Positions 42,530-51,697 of a DNA stretch of 64,000 nt are shown here, piece by piece. The notes under the pieces were generated by a model. It was given only the letters and a program-made list of their open reading frames with translations, did no database searches and was not told the DNA's origin. Position numbers and translations under genes: made by a program. The stretch lies in assembly GCA_022266195.1 (NCBI GenBank), contig WHVY01000002.1, positions 883,001 through 947,000 of the forward strand. Reading direction: 5' to 3'. Position 1 is the first letter of the stretch. Every line of letters starts with the position of its first letter. Origin of the DNA: Tetranychus cinnabarinus. Taxonomy: Eukaryota; Arthropoda; Arachnida; Trombidiformes; Tetranychidae.

Positions 42530-43619
42530 TGAAACACTCAGAAAAATATATTATTCAGTAGAGAATCCAGCAGGTTTCACATCTATCAACAAGCTTTACA
42601 AAGAGGCAAAAGTTGTCAATAGAAACGTAACGCATTCTTTCGTTAAGGAATGGTTGAAAGCACAATTACCTTATACACTTCATCGAGGAGCTAGAAGGAA
42701 TTACAAGCGGGATAGAATAGTAGTTACAGCGCCTGATGAGCAATGGGAAGCTGACTTGGTTGAGATGCAAGAATTCTCAAGGGTAAATAGAGGTTACAGA
42801 TATATTCTGAACGTAATCGATTCCTTCAGTAAATATGCATGGAGTGTGCCTCTTAAGTCAAAGACAGCTTCAGATGTAACGAAAGCTTTCAAATTGATTT
42901 TAAAACAGAGAGTTCCAGGATCCCTACGGACTGATAAAGGAAAAGAATTTCTAAACTCTTCATTGCAAAATATATTGCGTGGCTACGGGATTAGACACTA
43001 TGTTTCTAACAATCCAATTATCAAATGTGCTATCGTTGAAAGATTTAATAGAACACTGAAAGCTAGGATGTACAAATATTTTACTGCTAATGGAACTAGA
43101 AAATATTATGATATCTTGAATGCATTAATATCGGCTTACAATAACTCGTATCATAGATCGATTAAAATGAAGCCAGTTGAAGTTACAAGCGAAAATAAGG
43201 ATATAGTTTTTAAAAACCTGTATGGAGCGCATAATCTTCTTGATCTAGTTTCGAGAGACAAAATAATTACCCCACCTAAGTTTTCAATCGGCGACTCTGT
43301 TAGCATGAAATACATACTAGGACCATTCGATAAGTCATTTTACCCTAATTGGACCGATCAGATTTATTTTATCTCGAGTATTGATAGAAGTGGTACTAGA
43401 TTCAAGTATTCTTTGAATAATTATGATGGTTCACCCTATAAAGATCGAAAATTTTACACTGAAGAACTGCAGCATGTGAAAGAATCTATTCATAGAATTG
43501 AAAAAATATTGCGTAGAAAAGTATATAAGGGCAAAATAATGTACTTCGTTAAATGGTTAGGATATTCAAGTTCACATAATTCATGGATAATGGCAGAAGA
43601 CTTGCAGAGACTCCGTTGA
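42471..43619 (+). CDS. Polinton retroviral-type integrase with C-terminal chromodomain
   Basis: Inserts the element, making the 6-bp duplication seen here. Up to 382 residues; a Met at 42483 is also possible. Catalytic triad: Asp in QWEADLVEMQ (about 95), Asp in LRTDKGKEFLN (about 153) and Glu in IVERFNRTLK (about 189). The N-terminal zinc domain is not obvious. The last 40 residues (RIEKILRRKVYKG...YFVKWLGYSSSHNSWI) are a chromodomain with the aromatic cage positions expected for histone-tail reading, which could direct insertion to marked chromatin. The frame is intact. Confidence 0.95.
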   Translation: MKLMMDPQDLNGSHSQISNDETLRKIYYSVENPAGFTSINKLYKEAKVVNRNVTHSFVKEWLKAQLPYTLHRGARRNYKRDRIVVTAPDEQWEADLVEMQEFSRVNRGYRYILNVIDSFSKYAWSVPLKSKTASDVTKAFKLILKQRVPGSLRTDKGKEFLNSSLQNILRGYGIRHYVSNNPIIKCAIVERFNRTLKARMYKYFTANGTRKYYDILNALISAYNNSYHRSIKMKPVEVTSENKDIVFKNLYGAHNLLDLVSRDKIITPPKFSIGDSVSMKYILGPFDKSFYPNWTDQIYFISSIDRSGTRFKYSLNNYDGSPYKDRKFYTEELQHVKESIHRIEKILRRKVYKGKIMYFVKWLGYSSSHNSWIMAEDLQRLR

Positions 43620-43813
43620 GAGACTCGTCATTTGTGTTATTTATTTTTCAAGTTCTCACATTATTTTTGATTTCGCTTATTTCAATGATAAGTTTAGCTC
43701 TTAATCTCGGAGATCAAAGGCTTTGGCTTGCTCTATTGTCAATGGCATTAGGATGTTTACTTCCATCACCTAAGATCAATAATAACAGTAATAATTCTAA
43801 TACAGCTATTTAA
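43583..43813 (+). CDS. Polinton small membrane protein, 76 residues
   Basis: Starts within the integrase 3' end in another frame. Two hydrophobic segments (FVLFIFQVLTLFLISLISMISLAL and LWLALLSMALGCLL) separated by a short polar turn, then an Asn-rich tail (NNNSNNSNTAI). Likely a two-pass membrane protein; role unknown. Confidence 0.55.
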   Translation: MDNGRRLAETPLRDSSFVLFIFQVLTLFLISLISMISLALNLGDQRLWLALLSMALGCLLPSPKINNNSNNSNTAI

Positions 43814-43863
43814 AGGTGAATTTGTATTGCGAAAAATAAATAAAGCTATTTGAAATAATAAAT

Positions 43864-44718
43864 ATGGCTCAATCTTTTTATTTGACATTACCAAGTAACG
43901 TTAAAGGATTAACTGATAATAAAATTTCAAATTATGTAACTTATCTACCGCAAACTCTGAAATTAGGAGATAATTGGGAAGTTGGCCTAGCAGAAATCAC
44001 ATATACTAAAAGCTGGTATAATGTTGAAGGAAAACATCGTTTTACTATCGTTAATGAGGCAGGATTTAGCATTGAGACGCAAGCTACATTGAAACCCGGT
44101 TATTACGAAAACATCGAGCTACTCTGTGATGAAATCAATCGTGAAATCCGTGAACTAGCTGATGTTTTTGAATATGATGGTATACCTCCGCGAATGGGGT
44201 ATTTACCGGCTGAGCATCGCGTAATACAACAATCTGGTGGAAATAAAGCTGCTAAAATGCTTATCCATCTAGGCAGAGAACTAGAGACAATGTTGGGTTT
44301 TCAGAATGAAGAAGATTACGAAAAAATCAAGAACAAAATGAAAAGTGATAGTATACACAGCGAGCCTCTCGTGCTGCTTTACGAGCATACTAAAACTATG
44401 GGTCGAACAGCACCTCACTTATTCGATTTGAAAGCAGGCATACATGCTTTAATGATCTACTCAGATCTTGTTCAACCTTCAATTGTTGGGAATACTTACT
44501 CACAGTTTTTACGATCAGTGCGAGTTGACAATTCATCTAAATTCGGAGACGATATAAATATTATTTTCACCAAACCATATTATTTTCCATTATCATGCAA
44601 TGAGATTGATCGGATTTTAATTAATATAAAGGATGAATCCGGCCAAGACATTGCATTCAGATTCGGTAGAGTTGTTACAACATTACATTTTCGGCAAAAA
44701 TGGAAAGCTATTATATGA
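43864..44718 (+). CDS. Polinton minor (penton-like) capsid protein
   Basis: 284 residues. The opening pattern MAQSFYLTLPSNVKGLTDNK followed by LPQTLKLGDNWEVGLAEI is the signature I associate with the Polinton minor capsid protein, predicted to form a single jelly roll at capsid vertices. It lies two genes upstream of the major capsid protein, as in other Polintons. The frame is intact; its end overlaps the next ORF by 19 bases. Assignment rests on recalled family pattern and gene order. Confidence 0.82.
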   Translation: MAQSFYLTLPSNVKGLTDNKISNYVTYLPQTLKLGDNWEVGLAEITYTKSWYNVEGKHRFTIVNEAGFSIETQATLKPGYYENIELLCDEINREIRELADVFEYDGIPPRMGYLPAEHRVIQQSGGNKAAKMLIHLGRELETMLGFQNEEDYEKIKNKMKSDSIHSEPLVLLYEHTKTMGRTAPHLFDLKAGIHALMIYSDLVQPSIVGNTYSQFLRSVRVDNSSKFGDDINIIFTKPYYFPLSCNEIDRILINIKDESGQDIAFRFGRVVTTLHFRQKWKAII

Positions 44719-45059
44719 AGCAAGCAGGTAATGGTTTACCTCTTCAAGTATTCGCAGGAACTCGTTACCAAAGAGGGAACGGTTTTTTCGGGCGTTTTCT
44801 TACATCCAAAATTTTACCTCTACTACGCTATTTAGGGGCGCAAGTACTAGACACTGGTAAGGCTATATTTGAAGATACTAAACACTCTGCAGCTAATCAC
44901 GTATCAGAGACTGTTGGTAAAATTGCTAGTGATGCAATTCGACATATTTCTGACAAAAGGAATAAACAGGAAGGCGCTGGAAGAAAGGTTATAAAAAGGG
45001 CCTTAATCAATAGGAAAAGGAAAAGTTTGAATAAAGCATATTACGATTTCCTAAAATGA
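44700..45059 (+). CDS. Polinton small basic virion-type protein
   Basis: 119 residues between the two capsid genes. The start contains GNGLPLQVFAGTRYQRGNGFFGRF, a Gly/Arg-rich pattern seen in Polinton proteins compared with adenovirus core or minor proteins. A helical middle and a Lys/Arg-rich C-terminus (RKVIKRALINRKRKS) follow. The stop overlaps the major capsid start (AATGAC). Function inferred only from position and composition. Confidence 0.65.
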   Translation: MESYYMKQAGNGLPLQVFAGTRYQRGNGFFGRFLTSKILPLLRYLGAQVLDTGKAIFEDTKHSAANHVSETVGKIASDAIRHISDKRNKQEGAGRKVIKRALINRKRKSLNKAYYDFLK

Positions 45060-46384
45060 CTTCCATACACAAATTATCTTCTGAAGCTCTTCTTCCTGAA
45101 CTGGATATTTTCACCGTACCACCTACACAGAAATCTATTGAAAGAAGCTATGAAACACAGCATCGACCCATTTCATCAATTACAGGTGGAAACTACCTGG
45201 AATTTCATATTCCTACATCGAAGGATGAGTACATATTAATGCATGAAACATACCTATATGTTAAGATGCAGTTAGTTATGAACAAAAATGATAACACAGC
45301 CATGACTGAGGCAGACTGGGTTTGGTTGAAACCTGCTAATAACTTGTTACATTCAATGATAAAGCAAGTTGAACTTAAGCTTGGAAACAGAGAAGTAACT
45401 TCTTCATCGAATACGTATGCTTACAGAGCATATTTTGAAAATCTCTTAGGACATGGGAAATCAGCTAAGGATACACATCTACAGTGTTGTTTATGGAATG
45501 AAGATGCAGCTGAAAGACGAGGTTACTTCTTACCGGCAACTAATAATGACAAAATAGGTGAATCTAAAGTTGTTGATTTGTATGGAAAATTGCATGTTGA
45601 TCTTACATTCCAAGGAAAGGCTCTCATCGGAGGATGTGATTTACAGCTTAAGTTGATCCTGAACACAACCGATTTCGCTTTCGAGTATTCGAATGCAGTT
45701 ACTTTGAACCATAAAATTATTGATTCTAGTTTATTTGTACATCGTTTGCGAGCCTATCCAGGTTTGGTTACTGCTCACGCTAAAGCATTGGCTTTGGCTC
45801 CAGCTAAATATCCAATAACAAGAGTAGAAGTTAAACATATACCTATCCCTTCGCAGTCTATGGATGCTGTTTTAGACAATATTATAATAGGACAGCTACC
45901 TCGTAGATTATTTCTAGCTTGTGTTTCAAATAAAGCATTCAATGGTTCAAGAGAAAAAGATCCATTCCGTTTCGAACATTTCAATATTTCTCAAGCAATT
46001 TGTTATCTCAATGGTGTTCAGTATCCGAGCAATGGTTATCAACCTGATTTCGATAAAGGAAACTATATCAGAGAGTATTCAGGGTTGTTCCAAGCAATGA
46101 ATATGAACTCAACAGAGTCGACGATCGATATAAAGAGAAAAGAATTTGCTGACGGTAAAACCATTTTTGGATTCAACTTTGCACCTGATTTGTCTCATGG
46201 TTGTGATTTAGTAGGACATGTCAATCCTATAAATCATGGTACATTGAGGATTTATTTGAAATTTGCGAAAGCACTTGCTGAAGTTATTGATGTTGTAATA
46301 TTCTGTGAATATGACAACATCATTGAGATTGATTACGAACGAAACATCGCATCAGATTACAAAAACACAGTGAAACATGTATAA
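45056..46384 (+). CDS. Polinton major capsid protein (double jelly roll)
   Basis: 442 residues, intact. Near the start, the pattern LDIFTVPPTQKSIERSYE, then a conserved aromatic block, matches the Polinton major capsid family predicted to adopt a double jelly-roll fold like that of adeno- and lavidavirus capsids. It is the longest gene of the structural cluster, directly preceded by the penton-like and basic proteins and followed by the protease, so a complete virion module is present. Confidence 0.88.
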   Translation: MTSIHKLSSEALLPELDIFTVPPTQKSIERSYETQHRPISSITGGNYLEFHIPTSKDEYILMHETYLYVKMQLVMNKNDNTAMTEADWVWLKPANNLLHSMIKQVELKLGNREVTSSSNTYAYRAYFENLLGHGKSAKDTHLQCCLWNEDAAERRGYFLPATNNDKIGESKVVDLYGKLHVDLTFQGKALIGGCDLQLKLILNTTDFAFEYSNAVTLNHKIIDSSLFVHRLRAYPGLVTAHAKALALAPAKYPITRVEVKHIPIPSQSMDAVLDNIIIGQLPRRLFLACVSNKAFNGSREKDPFRFEHFNISQAICYLNGVQYPSNGYQPDFDKGNYIREYSGLFQAMNMNSTESTIDIKRKEFADGKTIFGFNFAPDLSHGCDLVGHVNPINHGTLRIYLKFAKALAEVIDVVIFCEYDNIIEIDYERNIASDYKNTVKHV

Positions 46385-46865
46385 TTATGAGATAAGAAAT
46401 TTATGTGCACATGTCAATGATTTTGTAGGTGTATTTGCTAGAGATAAAATTCCAATTATCAGAAATTACCCAAGTTTTTTAGTTGTGAATACTGATAAAT
46501 CTTCGGAAAAAGGAAAACATTGGGTAGCTTTCAGAGTTGATTCGCGCAAGTGTGAGTACTTTGATTCGTTTGGACTGCCACCTATGTATCCTGAGATGCA
46601 GAGCTTATTTAAAGAGAAAAAACTTGTTTGGAACGGCAAACAGTTACAACACCCTGAGTCGAGAGGTTGTGGAGCATTTTGTGTTGCATTTGTTATTGAT
46701 AGAGCAACCAATACATCGTTCAAAAGTTTTCTAGCTAAGTTCAGTAAGTTTTATAAGTGTAACGATAATCTAGCTTGGAAAATCATTGATCATGGATACA
46801 AAACAAATCAAAATGGACCTGAAGTGGATTCCAAACGAAAAAGACTTTTACGGATTCCAAATTGA
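46377..46865 (+). CDS. Polinton adenovirus-type maturation cysteine protease
   Basis: 162 residues, overlapping the major capsid stop by eight bases. Catalytic His in KHWVAFRVD, Asp in YFDSFGLPP, probable Gln in LQHPESRGCG and Cys in GCGAFCVAF, in adenain order. Preceded by the family string GVFARDKIP. Predicted to process capsid proteins. Confidence 0.93.
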   Translation: MYNYEIRNLCAHVNDFVGVFARDKIPIIRNYPSFLVVNTDKSSEKGKHWVAFRVDSRKCEYFDSFGLPPMYPEMQSLFKEKKLVWNGKQLQHPESRGCGAFCVAFVIDRATNTSFKSFLAKFSKFYKCNDNLAWKIIDHGYKTNQNGPEVDSKRKRLLRIPN

Positions 46866-47232
46866 AGTGCGAAGTCGCTTTGGTAATATAGATTATGAAT
46901 CTGCTCTATGTTTTACTGTCTGTGGTCATCAATGCTACTTTGCTCCTGCGAAATTCGAAAGAAATGGTGAAATTTCGAAGTATTTGAAGGATGCGCTTCC
47001 TGAAGATGTAGGAGGATTCATCAAGCAGTTTTACGAACAGCTTCCTGAACGGGACCCAGTGATTGTAAATGATCTTGTCTTGGTATACATACTTGATTGT
47101 ATTGGTATACCGTGTACGTTGCAGGAGAATAAAAAGTCTAAAAGAGGCTTCTTTGATGTTCTTAGAAGCAAAATTCGTATAAGTTTACTTTTTCCATTCT
47201 TTTTCTGCTTCACAGTTTCTGAACACTATTAA
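46789..47232 (+). CDS. Polinton protein of unknown function, about 147 residues
   Basis: Overlaps the protease 3' end by about 75 bases in another frame, so the true start may be a later ATG (for example at 46813). Contains an ordered-looking region (YESALCFTVCGHQCYFAP) and a C-terminal hydrophobic stretch (ISLLFPFFFCFTV). Not recognised. Confidence 0.6.
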   Translation: MMDTKQIKMDLKWIPNEKDFYGFQIEVRSRFGNIDYESALCFTVCGHQCYFAPAKFERNGEISKYLKDALPEDVGGFIKQFYEQLPERDPVIVNDLVLVYILDCIGIPCTLQENKKSKRGFFDVLRSKIRISLLFPFFFCFTVSEHY

Positions 47233-47329
47233 TGCTTGATGATGTAATCATTACTGAATATTTCTTAAGAATAATAAAAATACAAACAACCAATCAAATC
47301 ATCTAATCGTAATTATCAAATCTATATCG

Positions 47330-47340
47330 CGTATAAATAG
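47330..47340 (+). promoter_or_regulatory. TATA box (CGTATAAATAG) of the coiled-coil/TBP gene pair
   Basis: Identical to 40099-40109. It lies 55 bp before the start codon at 47395, a normal distance for a core promoter. The preceding gene ends about 100 bp upstream, so a separate transcript is likely. Confidence 0.65.
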
Positions 47341-47394
47341 TTTGCTATTTCGCTTTTTTCAGTCATTTCAATCTTTAGTATCAAGTTGACTGTC

Positions 47395-47694
47395 ATGGAT
47401 AGAGTAGCTCTTGCAATAGAGTTAGTTAACGTTTCTGTGAACTGTGAGAATAAAAAGCTATCAAAGCAAGTTACTGAGTTGAGGAGAGAAGTCCAGCGAC
47501 TGAGACGTCAAAATCGAAGGATTTTGAGAAGAAACAACGTTTTAACTCAAGAAGTAGAACAACTTTGTGATCTCGTTGAAGTTTGCGAATATCATCTTGA
47601 CTCGTTAAACTCTGTCCATCAGGAATCTATTGAGCAGAAATCATACATTAAATATCTAGAGTGCCAACTGAAGAAGTTGATTGGATTCAAATAA
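47395..47694 (+). CDS. Polinton coiled-coil protein, 99 residues
   Basis: ATG at 47395. Long predicted coiled coil with heptad-like leucines and a basic patch (QVTELRREVQRLRRQNRRILRR) reminiscent of a bZIP basic-leucine layout. Its TAA overlaps the start of the TBP-like gene (TAATG), so the two are probably co-translated from one transcript. Confidence 0.75.
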   Translation: MDRVALAIELVNVSVNCENKKLSKQVTELRREVQRLRRQNRRILRRNNVLTQEVEQLCDLVEVCEYHLDSLNSVHQESIEQKSYIKYLECQLKKLIGFK

Positions 47695-48230
47695 TGATGG
47701 ATACGGTGAATAACAAACCCAAGATAAGTAATGTTGTCATGAAATATCATCTTATCAGATTTCCCTTCAAGCTCGTTGAATTAAGTGAGTATTTTCCTGA
47801 TATCGATTACCGACCGGAGAGATTCAGTGGTGCTATTCTTAAGTTTGAAACTGCTTGCTTACTCATATTTAACTATGGTAAGGTAAACGTCGTCGGTGCT
47901 AAAAGCATTGACTCTGCTGATACCGCTATTGCAGCTTTCTGCCTGAAATTAAATCTATCAATCGAATTCCATGATCGTCAAATAGTTAATATGGTTGGCA
48001 CTTCTAACTTCAAACGTAAGATAAACCTTGATAAGTTGAGCAGAGAGAAGCCTCGGTTGTTCGAATACTATCCTGAATTATTTCCAGCAGCATATTATTG
48101 TAAAGAAAAGAAAAAGTGTTTGTTATTCCATACCGGAAAGATGATCATTACTGGTTGCAGAACATATAAAGACCTAGTAAGTCTACATAATGAAGTACAT
48201 CTTTGTTTGGTGCTCTATGGATACTTGTAA
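47694..48230 (+). CDS. TATA-binding-protein (TBP) homologue encoded by the Polinton
   Basis: 178 residues from the overlapping ATG at 47694; an in-frame start exists at 47661. Two TBP repeats are clear. Repeat 1 has ISNVV, then YRPERFSGAILKF and LLIFNYGKVNVVGAKS. The linker is IVNMVGTSNFKRKINLDKLS, and repeat 2 has YYPELFPAAYYCK and LLFHTGKMIITGCR. The four phenylalanines that TBP wedges into the minor groove all have counterparts (RF, IF, LF, LF). It is shorter than host TBP and lacks a long N-terminus. The fold, the duplicated symmetry and the conserved Phe residues make the assignment strong. Specific role inferred: selecting the element's own TATA promoters. Confidence 0.9.
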   Translation: MMDTVNNKPKISNVVMKYHLIRFPFKLVELSEYFPDIDYRPERFSGAILKFETACLLIFNYGKVNVVGAKSIDSADTAIAAFCLKLNLSIEFHDRQIVNMVGTSNFKRKINLDKLSREKPRLFEYYPELFPAAYYCKEKKKCLLFHTGKMIITGCRTYKDLVSLHNEVHLCLVLYGYL

Positions 48231-48760
48231 GAAGTTGGAACTGCTATTAACAACATCATTCATAACTGTAATCATAATTATGCGTATATTGTACGTTAAT
48301 TATGAAGTGAAATGCTATAATGACACTTTGAAGACTTGAATAAAGCGCTTTTGCAAAAAAGACTCTTTTTGTTACTTTGATTTCGCGTAGATGGCGTTAT
48401 GCTATATCAATAACTTGTTTTGAGAAGTGATGTTTTGATTTTCATCTTTGTCACTCCTAACATGTCATTGTGAAAAAGGGTCCGTTTATGGCCTGTGTAA
48501 CACGTAGGTGTGAAAAAGGGTCGAGATGGTCTATGTAACACATAGGTGTGAAAAAGGGTCAAGGTGGCCTATGTAACACATAGGTGTGAAGAGGTCAAAA
48601 TCAGGTTCGGTTTAGGTCCAAGTTGAACGGCGAAATGAGATGTCATTTTAAGTTTACCAAGTTTCAAGATCAGTTTTCATCTGTGACATTTTTCTGAATT
48701 TTTAGTCTTCATTTTTCATTTTTATCCCTATTATTTCATTTATCTTTCGTTTTATTCATC
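48231..48760. other. Polinton right intergenic region
   Basis: About 530 bp between the TBP homologue and the proline-rich gene. An AATAAA occurs near 48340. It contains the tandem repeat at 48470-48594. Confidence 0.7.
48470..48594 (+). repeat. Three and a half tandem units of about 44 bp
   Basis: Units of the form GTGTGAAAAAGGGTC...GGCCTATGTAACACATAG; the stretch CTATGTAACACATAG is itself palindromic. The first unit is slightly diverged. Located near the right end of the Polinton, in the spacer before the last gene. Confidence 0.92.
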
Positions 48761-49246
48761 ATGAATGAGAATGACGTTTTGTTCGTGACAGTGGTCGCAG
48801 CGACTAGTATTTCGATTTCGCATAACTGCGAAGTGCACCTAACCGTAAATGGAAATAACATTACCATCTACCCTCCATCTCCACCTCCACCACCACCACC
48901 ACCTCAATCTCAACCACCACCGTCACCATCGTATTCACCTACACCGCTTTACGAGGATTTGATTCCACCTCCATCACCATCATTCAGCATTGAAACTGAT
49001 ATTGAGGAAGAAATGTTGTGCGAAACTGAGGATTCGTCATTTGAAAGTGACATCAGAACAATTTTTGGTGAATCTGATGACGAATCCTCAGTTTCATCGA
49101 GTGATCCTCTCGAACTCCCTCTCCCTGCTTTTGCGAAACAAAATTGTTCAATTTGCTCTTTCCTGAAAAGAGACAAACAGGGTAAGAGGGAGTTCGAGGA
49201 TTACTCGATCAATCCAAACCATTGCGTTAAAAAGCAAAAAATGTAA
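48761..49246 (+). CDS. Polinton proline-rich acidic protein, 161 residues
   Basis: Unrecognised, mostly disordered. An N-terminal beta-like segment (VVAATSISISHNCEVHLTV) is followed by a proline run (PPSPPPPPPPP), acidic and serine-rich blocks (DIEEEMLCETEDSSF), and a Cys pair (NCSIC). Could be an adaptor or late-domain-like protein, but no short motif is diagnostic. Last gene of the element. Confidence 0.65.
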   Translation: MNENDVLFVTVVAATSISISHNCEVHLTVNGNNITIYPPSPPPPPPPPQSQPPPSPSYSPTPLYEDLIPPPSPSFSIETDIEEEMLCETEDSSFESDIRTIFGESDDESSVSSSDPLELPLPAFAKQNCSICSFLKRDKQGKREFEDYSINPNHCVKKQKM

Positions 49247-49322
49247 AAGTTTTCTATTTAATTTGAAATAAAAAACTTCGAGAAACTTTTGATTAACTTT
49301 GTTTCATTGCTTTTGGCTTGTC

Positions 49323-49357
49323 CCGCCCCTTTGACTCTTCCCTACTAATTCACTACT
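49323..49357 (-). repeat. Polinton right terminal inverted repeat
   Basis: Exact 35-bp reverse complement of 34562-34596; followed immediately by the target duplication AAAACG. Confidence 0.97.
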
Positions 49358-49515
49358 AAAACGCCATCTTCTGATGGAACTGGTTTGGCTAAGAATTGAT
49401 CTGAAACACCAGAAAATATTAGTTTTGGTTTCAAAAATTTCTATGCTAATGATGATAGATAATACTTACTTTGTAAACAAACGAGTATAAAACAATTGAT
49501 TAAAATCAATTTCAT
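49358..49515 (-). pseudogene. Secreted-family copy C, exon 1 and start of exon 2
   Basis: ATG at 49515 opens a signal peptide (MKLILINCFILVCLQ). A GT donor follows at 49469, and the acceptor at 49402 leads to exon 2, which begins 49400 and runs into the Polinton target duplication. Counting one copy of AAAACG, the reading frame continues exactly into 34555-34126. The exon-1 leader differs from copies A and B, but intron position and phase (phase 1) are the same. Confidence 0.88.
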
Positions 49516-50441
49516 GTTGCGTTGATGTCGATTTTAATTTTGTCAGTTAAGCAACAAAGAAGTTTCACTGAACTTGCATAAAACAGCACAAATGGTGTTG
49601 ATTTGATATCTGAGGAAACAACAACTTGACTAACATTAAAAATAACAGCTTCAAGTGCCTTTCATCAAGTGAGACTCTAGACAACCAGACGATCTCAAAA
49701 AAAATGTAACAATAAGTATAATATAAGCAAAGGTTATAATATTATACTTTTTCTTTGTTATTACCTTATCTTCAAATTTTTTTACTTTAGTGAAATCTAA
49801 AGTGATTTATATGCCCAGGTTAAGCCAAGAAAGCTGTTCAAATGTTAGCTAAAGTGTCCTTTCCAAAATTTTACAAGATTGTTATTACGATAAAGAGAAG
49901 AAGGCGATCAATGCTGATAAAATCGACACTAACTGATGCATGGCAATTCTAACTACAAATAGACAAATAACGTCAGACTTGTACAAAGACCTTCACAGAT
50001 GTGAGAAAAGTGTTGCACCAGAAAACGTCAATTGTTTCCATAACTGGATTATATTCGAGGTGATATCGCTAGAAAAATGATTGTCAATGGTTTAGAAAAT
50101 TCGAAGTGAAAAGTGTTTTAGATTTAAATAAATTCAATTTATTTACATTGATTTTCGGCCTTTGGATTCGTATTTTCGTTGCCATAGGTTTAAAGTACAC
50201 AGCAAGTAAAATGTATGAGAGACAAGACAGGAGAGTTGATGAAACTAGATCTTGTTGAAATAGAATTAGCTTCAAATCGGGTAAGTGTCATATAAGATAA
50301 AGTCGAATAAAGATAAAGATAATGTATAAAGCTGATTGTTCATCACATTGAGAATTTGATTCTTTAAATGTGGATTAAGTTTTAGTACAAATGTATAATC
50401 ATTATGCTGCAAAAATATTGGGAAAATATACATGTTGGTAT
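49516..50441. other. Intergenic, no gene seen
   Basis: Upstream region of copy C and downstream region of the UGT pseudogene. AT-rich; no coding or structured element supported. Confidence 0.55.
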
Positions 50442-50882
50442 TCAAAGCACTTTATTGCGAGCAAGTTGTTCAATGAGCGAAATAACTTTATCTCTTGAAT
50501 TAGATTTTGTCAGCTCTTCACTTACACGAGCAACATTAGAATGAATCTCTTTATCATTGAGCACATCTTCAATGGCTTCTAATAACATCTCACAACTAAA
50601 TTCAGGCAAGTTTATTCTCACTTCCAAATTAAGATTGGCTATTCGTTGAGCATTATCAAGCTGATCACCAAATTGAGGAATGACTATCAATGATTTACCG
50701 ACAGCTAAGCCTTCAATCAACGAATTTGTTCCTCCATGAGTGATAAATAGATCAACTCTGGGTAAAAGAGCAACTTGGTTGATATATTTGTCTCCCCACA
50801 TGTTATCATGGAGCTTGATTGAGTCACCATTAATACCAGTTGAAACGATGAGACGATGGGGCGAGTTGGCCAACGGAGTTAA

Positions 50883-51697
50883 TACACTATTGGCAATAAT
50901 GATAGGGACATCATGTTTTTCTCATCAGTGTTATTGGCATGATCTTCGCAAAGAAAAGCAGATTTTTTCGAAGAGGAACTTTGGTGGTGGATCTTTGATG
51001 GTTTGGGGTGCGTTCTGTTATAATGGTGTACTGCCCTTGGCTAAAATTTCATGCAGAATGAACTCTGAGGATTATCAACAAGTTCTTACTGATTACTTGT
51101 TACCAAATTGCACTGCAATGGCTGGAGATAAATGCAAATTTCAGCAAGACAATGCGTCCATACATGTTAGCAACGCAACGAAATCTTTTCTTGAATCAAA
51201 TAAAATTGATTCAATAAGATGGCCAGCTTGCTCACCTGATCTCAACCCTATTGAAAACTTATGGGGACTAATTGTTCAAAAAGTTTATAAAAATAATCGA
51301 AGTTATTCATCAGTTAATGAACTTTGGGATGCAGTTCAGGATGCTTGGTATACAATCGAACCTGAAATCCTCCAAAACCTAATTAACTCGATGAAAAACA
51401 GAATTTTTGAAGTAATTAGTTTAAATGGTAGTCAAACTCATTATTAATTAACATCAAAAGTGATTTAACCAGTTTTTTATTAAGTTTTAAGATCTTGCCC
51501 CTATCTTTTTTGCCATCCATTTTTTCATTTTTTGACTAATTTTGACAATAAACTTAATACTAATCAAATTTTTTTTCAAATAGTCATCAACTTATATGTT
51601 ACTCACTTGACAGGTCAAGTTTCATCATAAATTAATCAACCTTTGTCAAGTAATCCACCAAAACCATAGTGTCCCTATCTTTATTGCCCTTAGTGTA
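50883..51697 (+). mobile_element. Defective Tc1-type transposon in the UGT pseudogene
   Basis: Body 50885-51695 (811 bp) flanked by TA duplications at 50883 and 51696. Terminal inverted repeats of about 26 bp: CACTATTGGCAATAATGATAG at the left against CACTAAGGGCAATAAAGATAG at the right (reverse complement). The internal 5' half is deleted, removing the transposase DNA-binding domain. Confidence 0.93.
50918..51447 (+). pseudogene. Tc1 transposase C-terminal fragment
   Basis: Catalytic-domain remnant. It contains GGGSLMVWGAF, the second catalytic Asp in FQQDNASIH and the Glu in SPDLNPIENLW, spaced as in DD34E elements. The first Asp and the N-terminal paired-like domain are absent, so it is inactive. 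No internal stop codon, which points to a recent, possibly cross-mobilised, non-autonomous copy. Confidence 0.92.

Larger units (their letters stand above)
34556..49363 (+). mobile_element. Complete Maverick/Polinton virus-like transposon (with 6-bp target duplication)
   Basis: Body 34562-49357 (14,796 bp). Ends are perfect 35-bp inverted repeats beginning AG and ending CT, flanked by the 6-bp target duplication AAAACG (34556-34561 and 49358-49363), exactly the Polinton pattern. All genes are on the plus strand and many overlap by a few bases. The gene set comprises PolB, packaging ATPase, integrase, penton-like and major capsid proteins, protease and several small proteins, plus a TBP homologue that I do not know as a standard member. 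The only clear lesion I see in a core gene is a frameshift in the ATPase. Confidence 0.97.

Noticed and set aside
42118..42537. 139-codon minus-strand open frame in the Polinton
   Set aside because: Shadow of the 41963-42529 gene. All other Polinton genes are on the plus strand.
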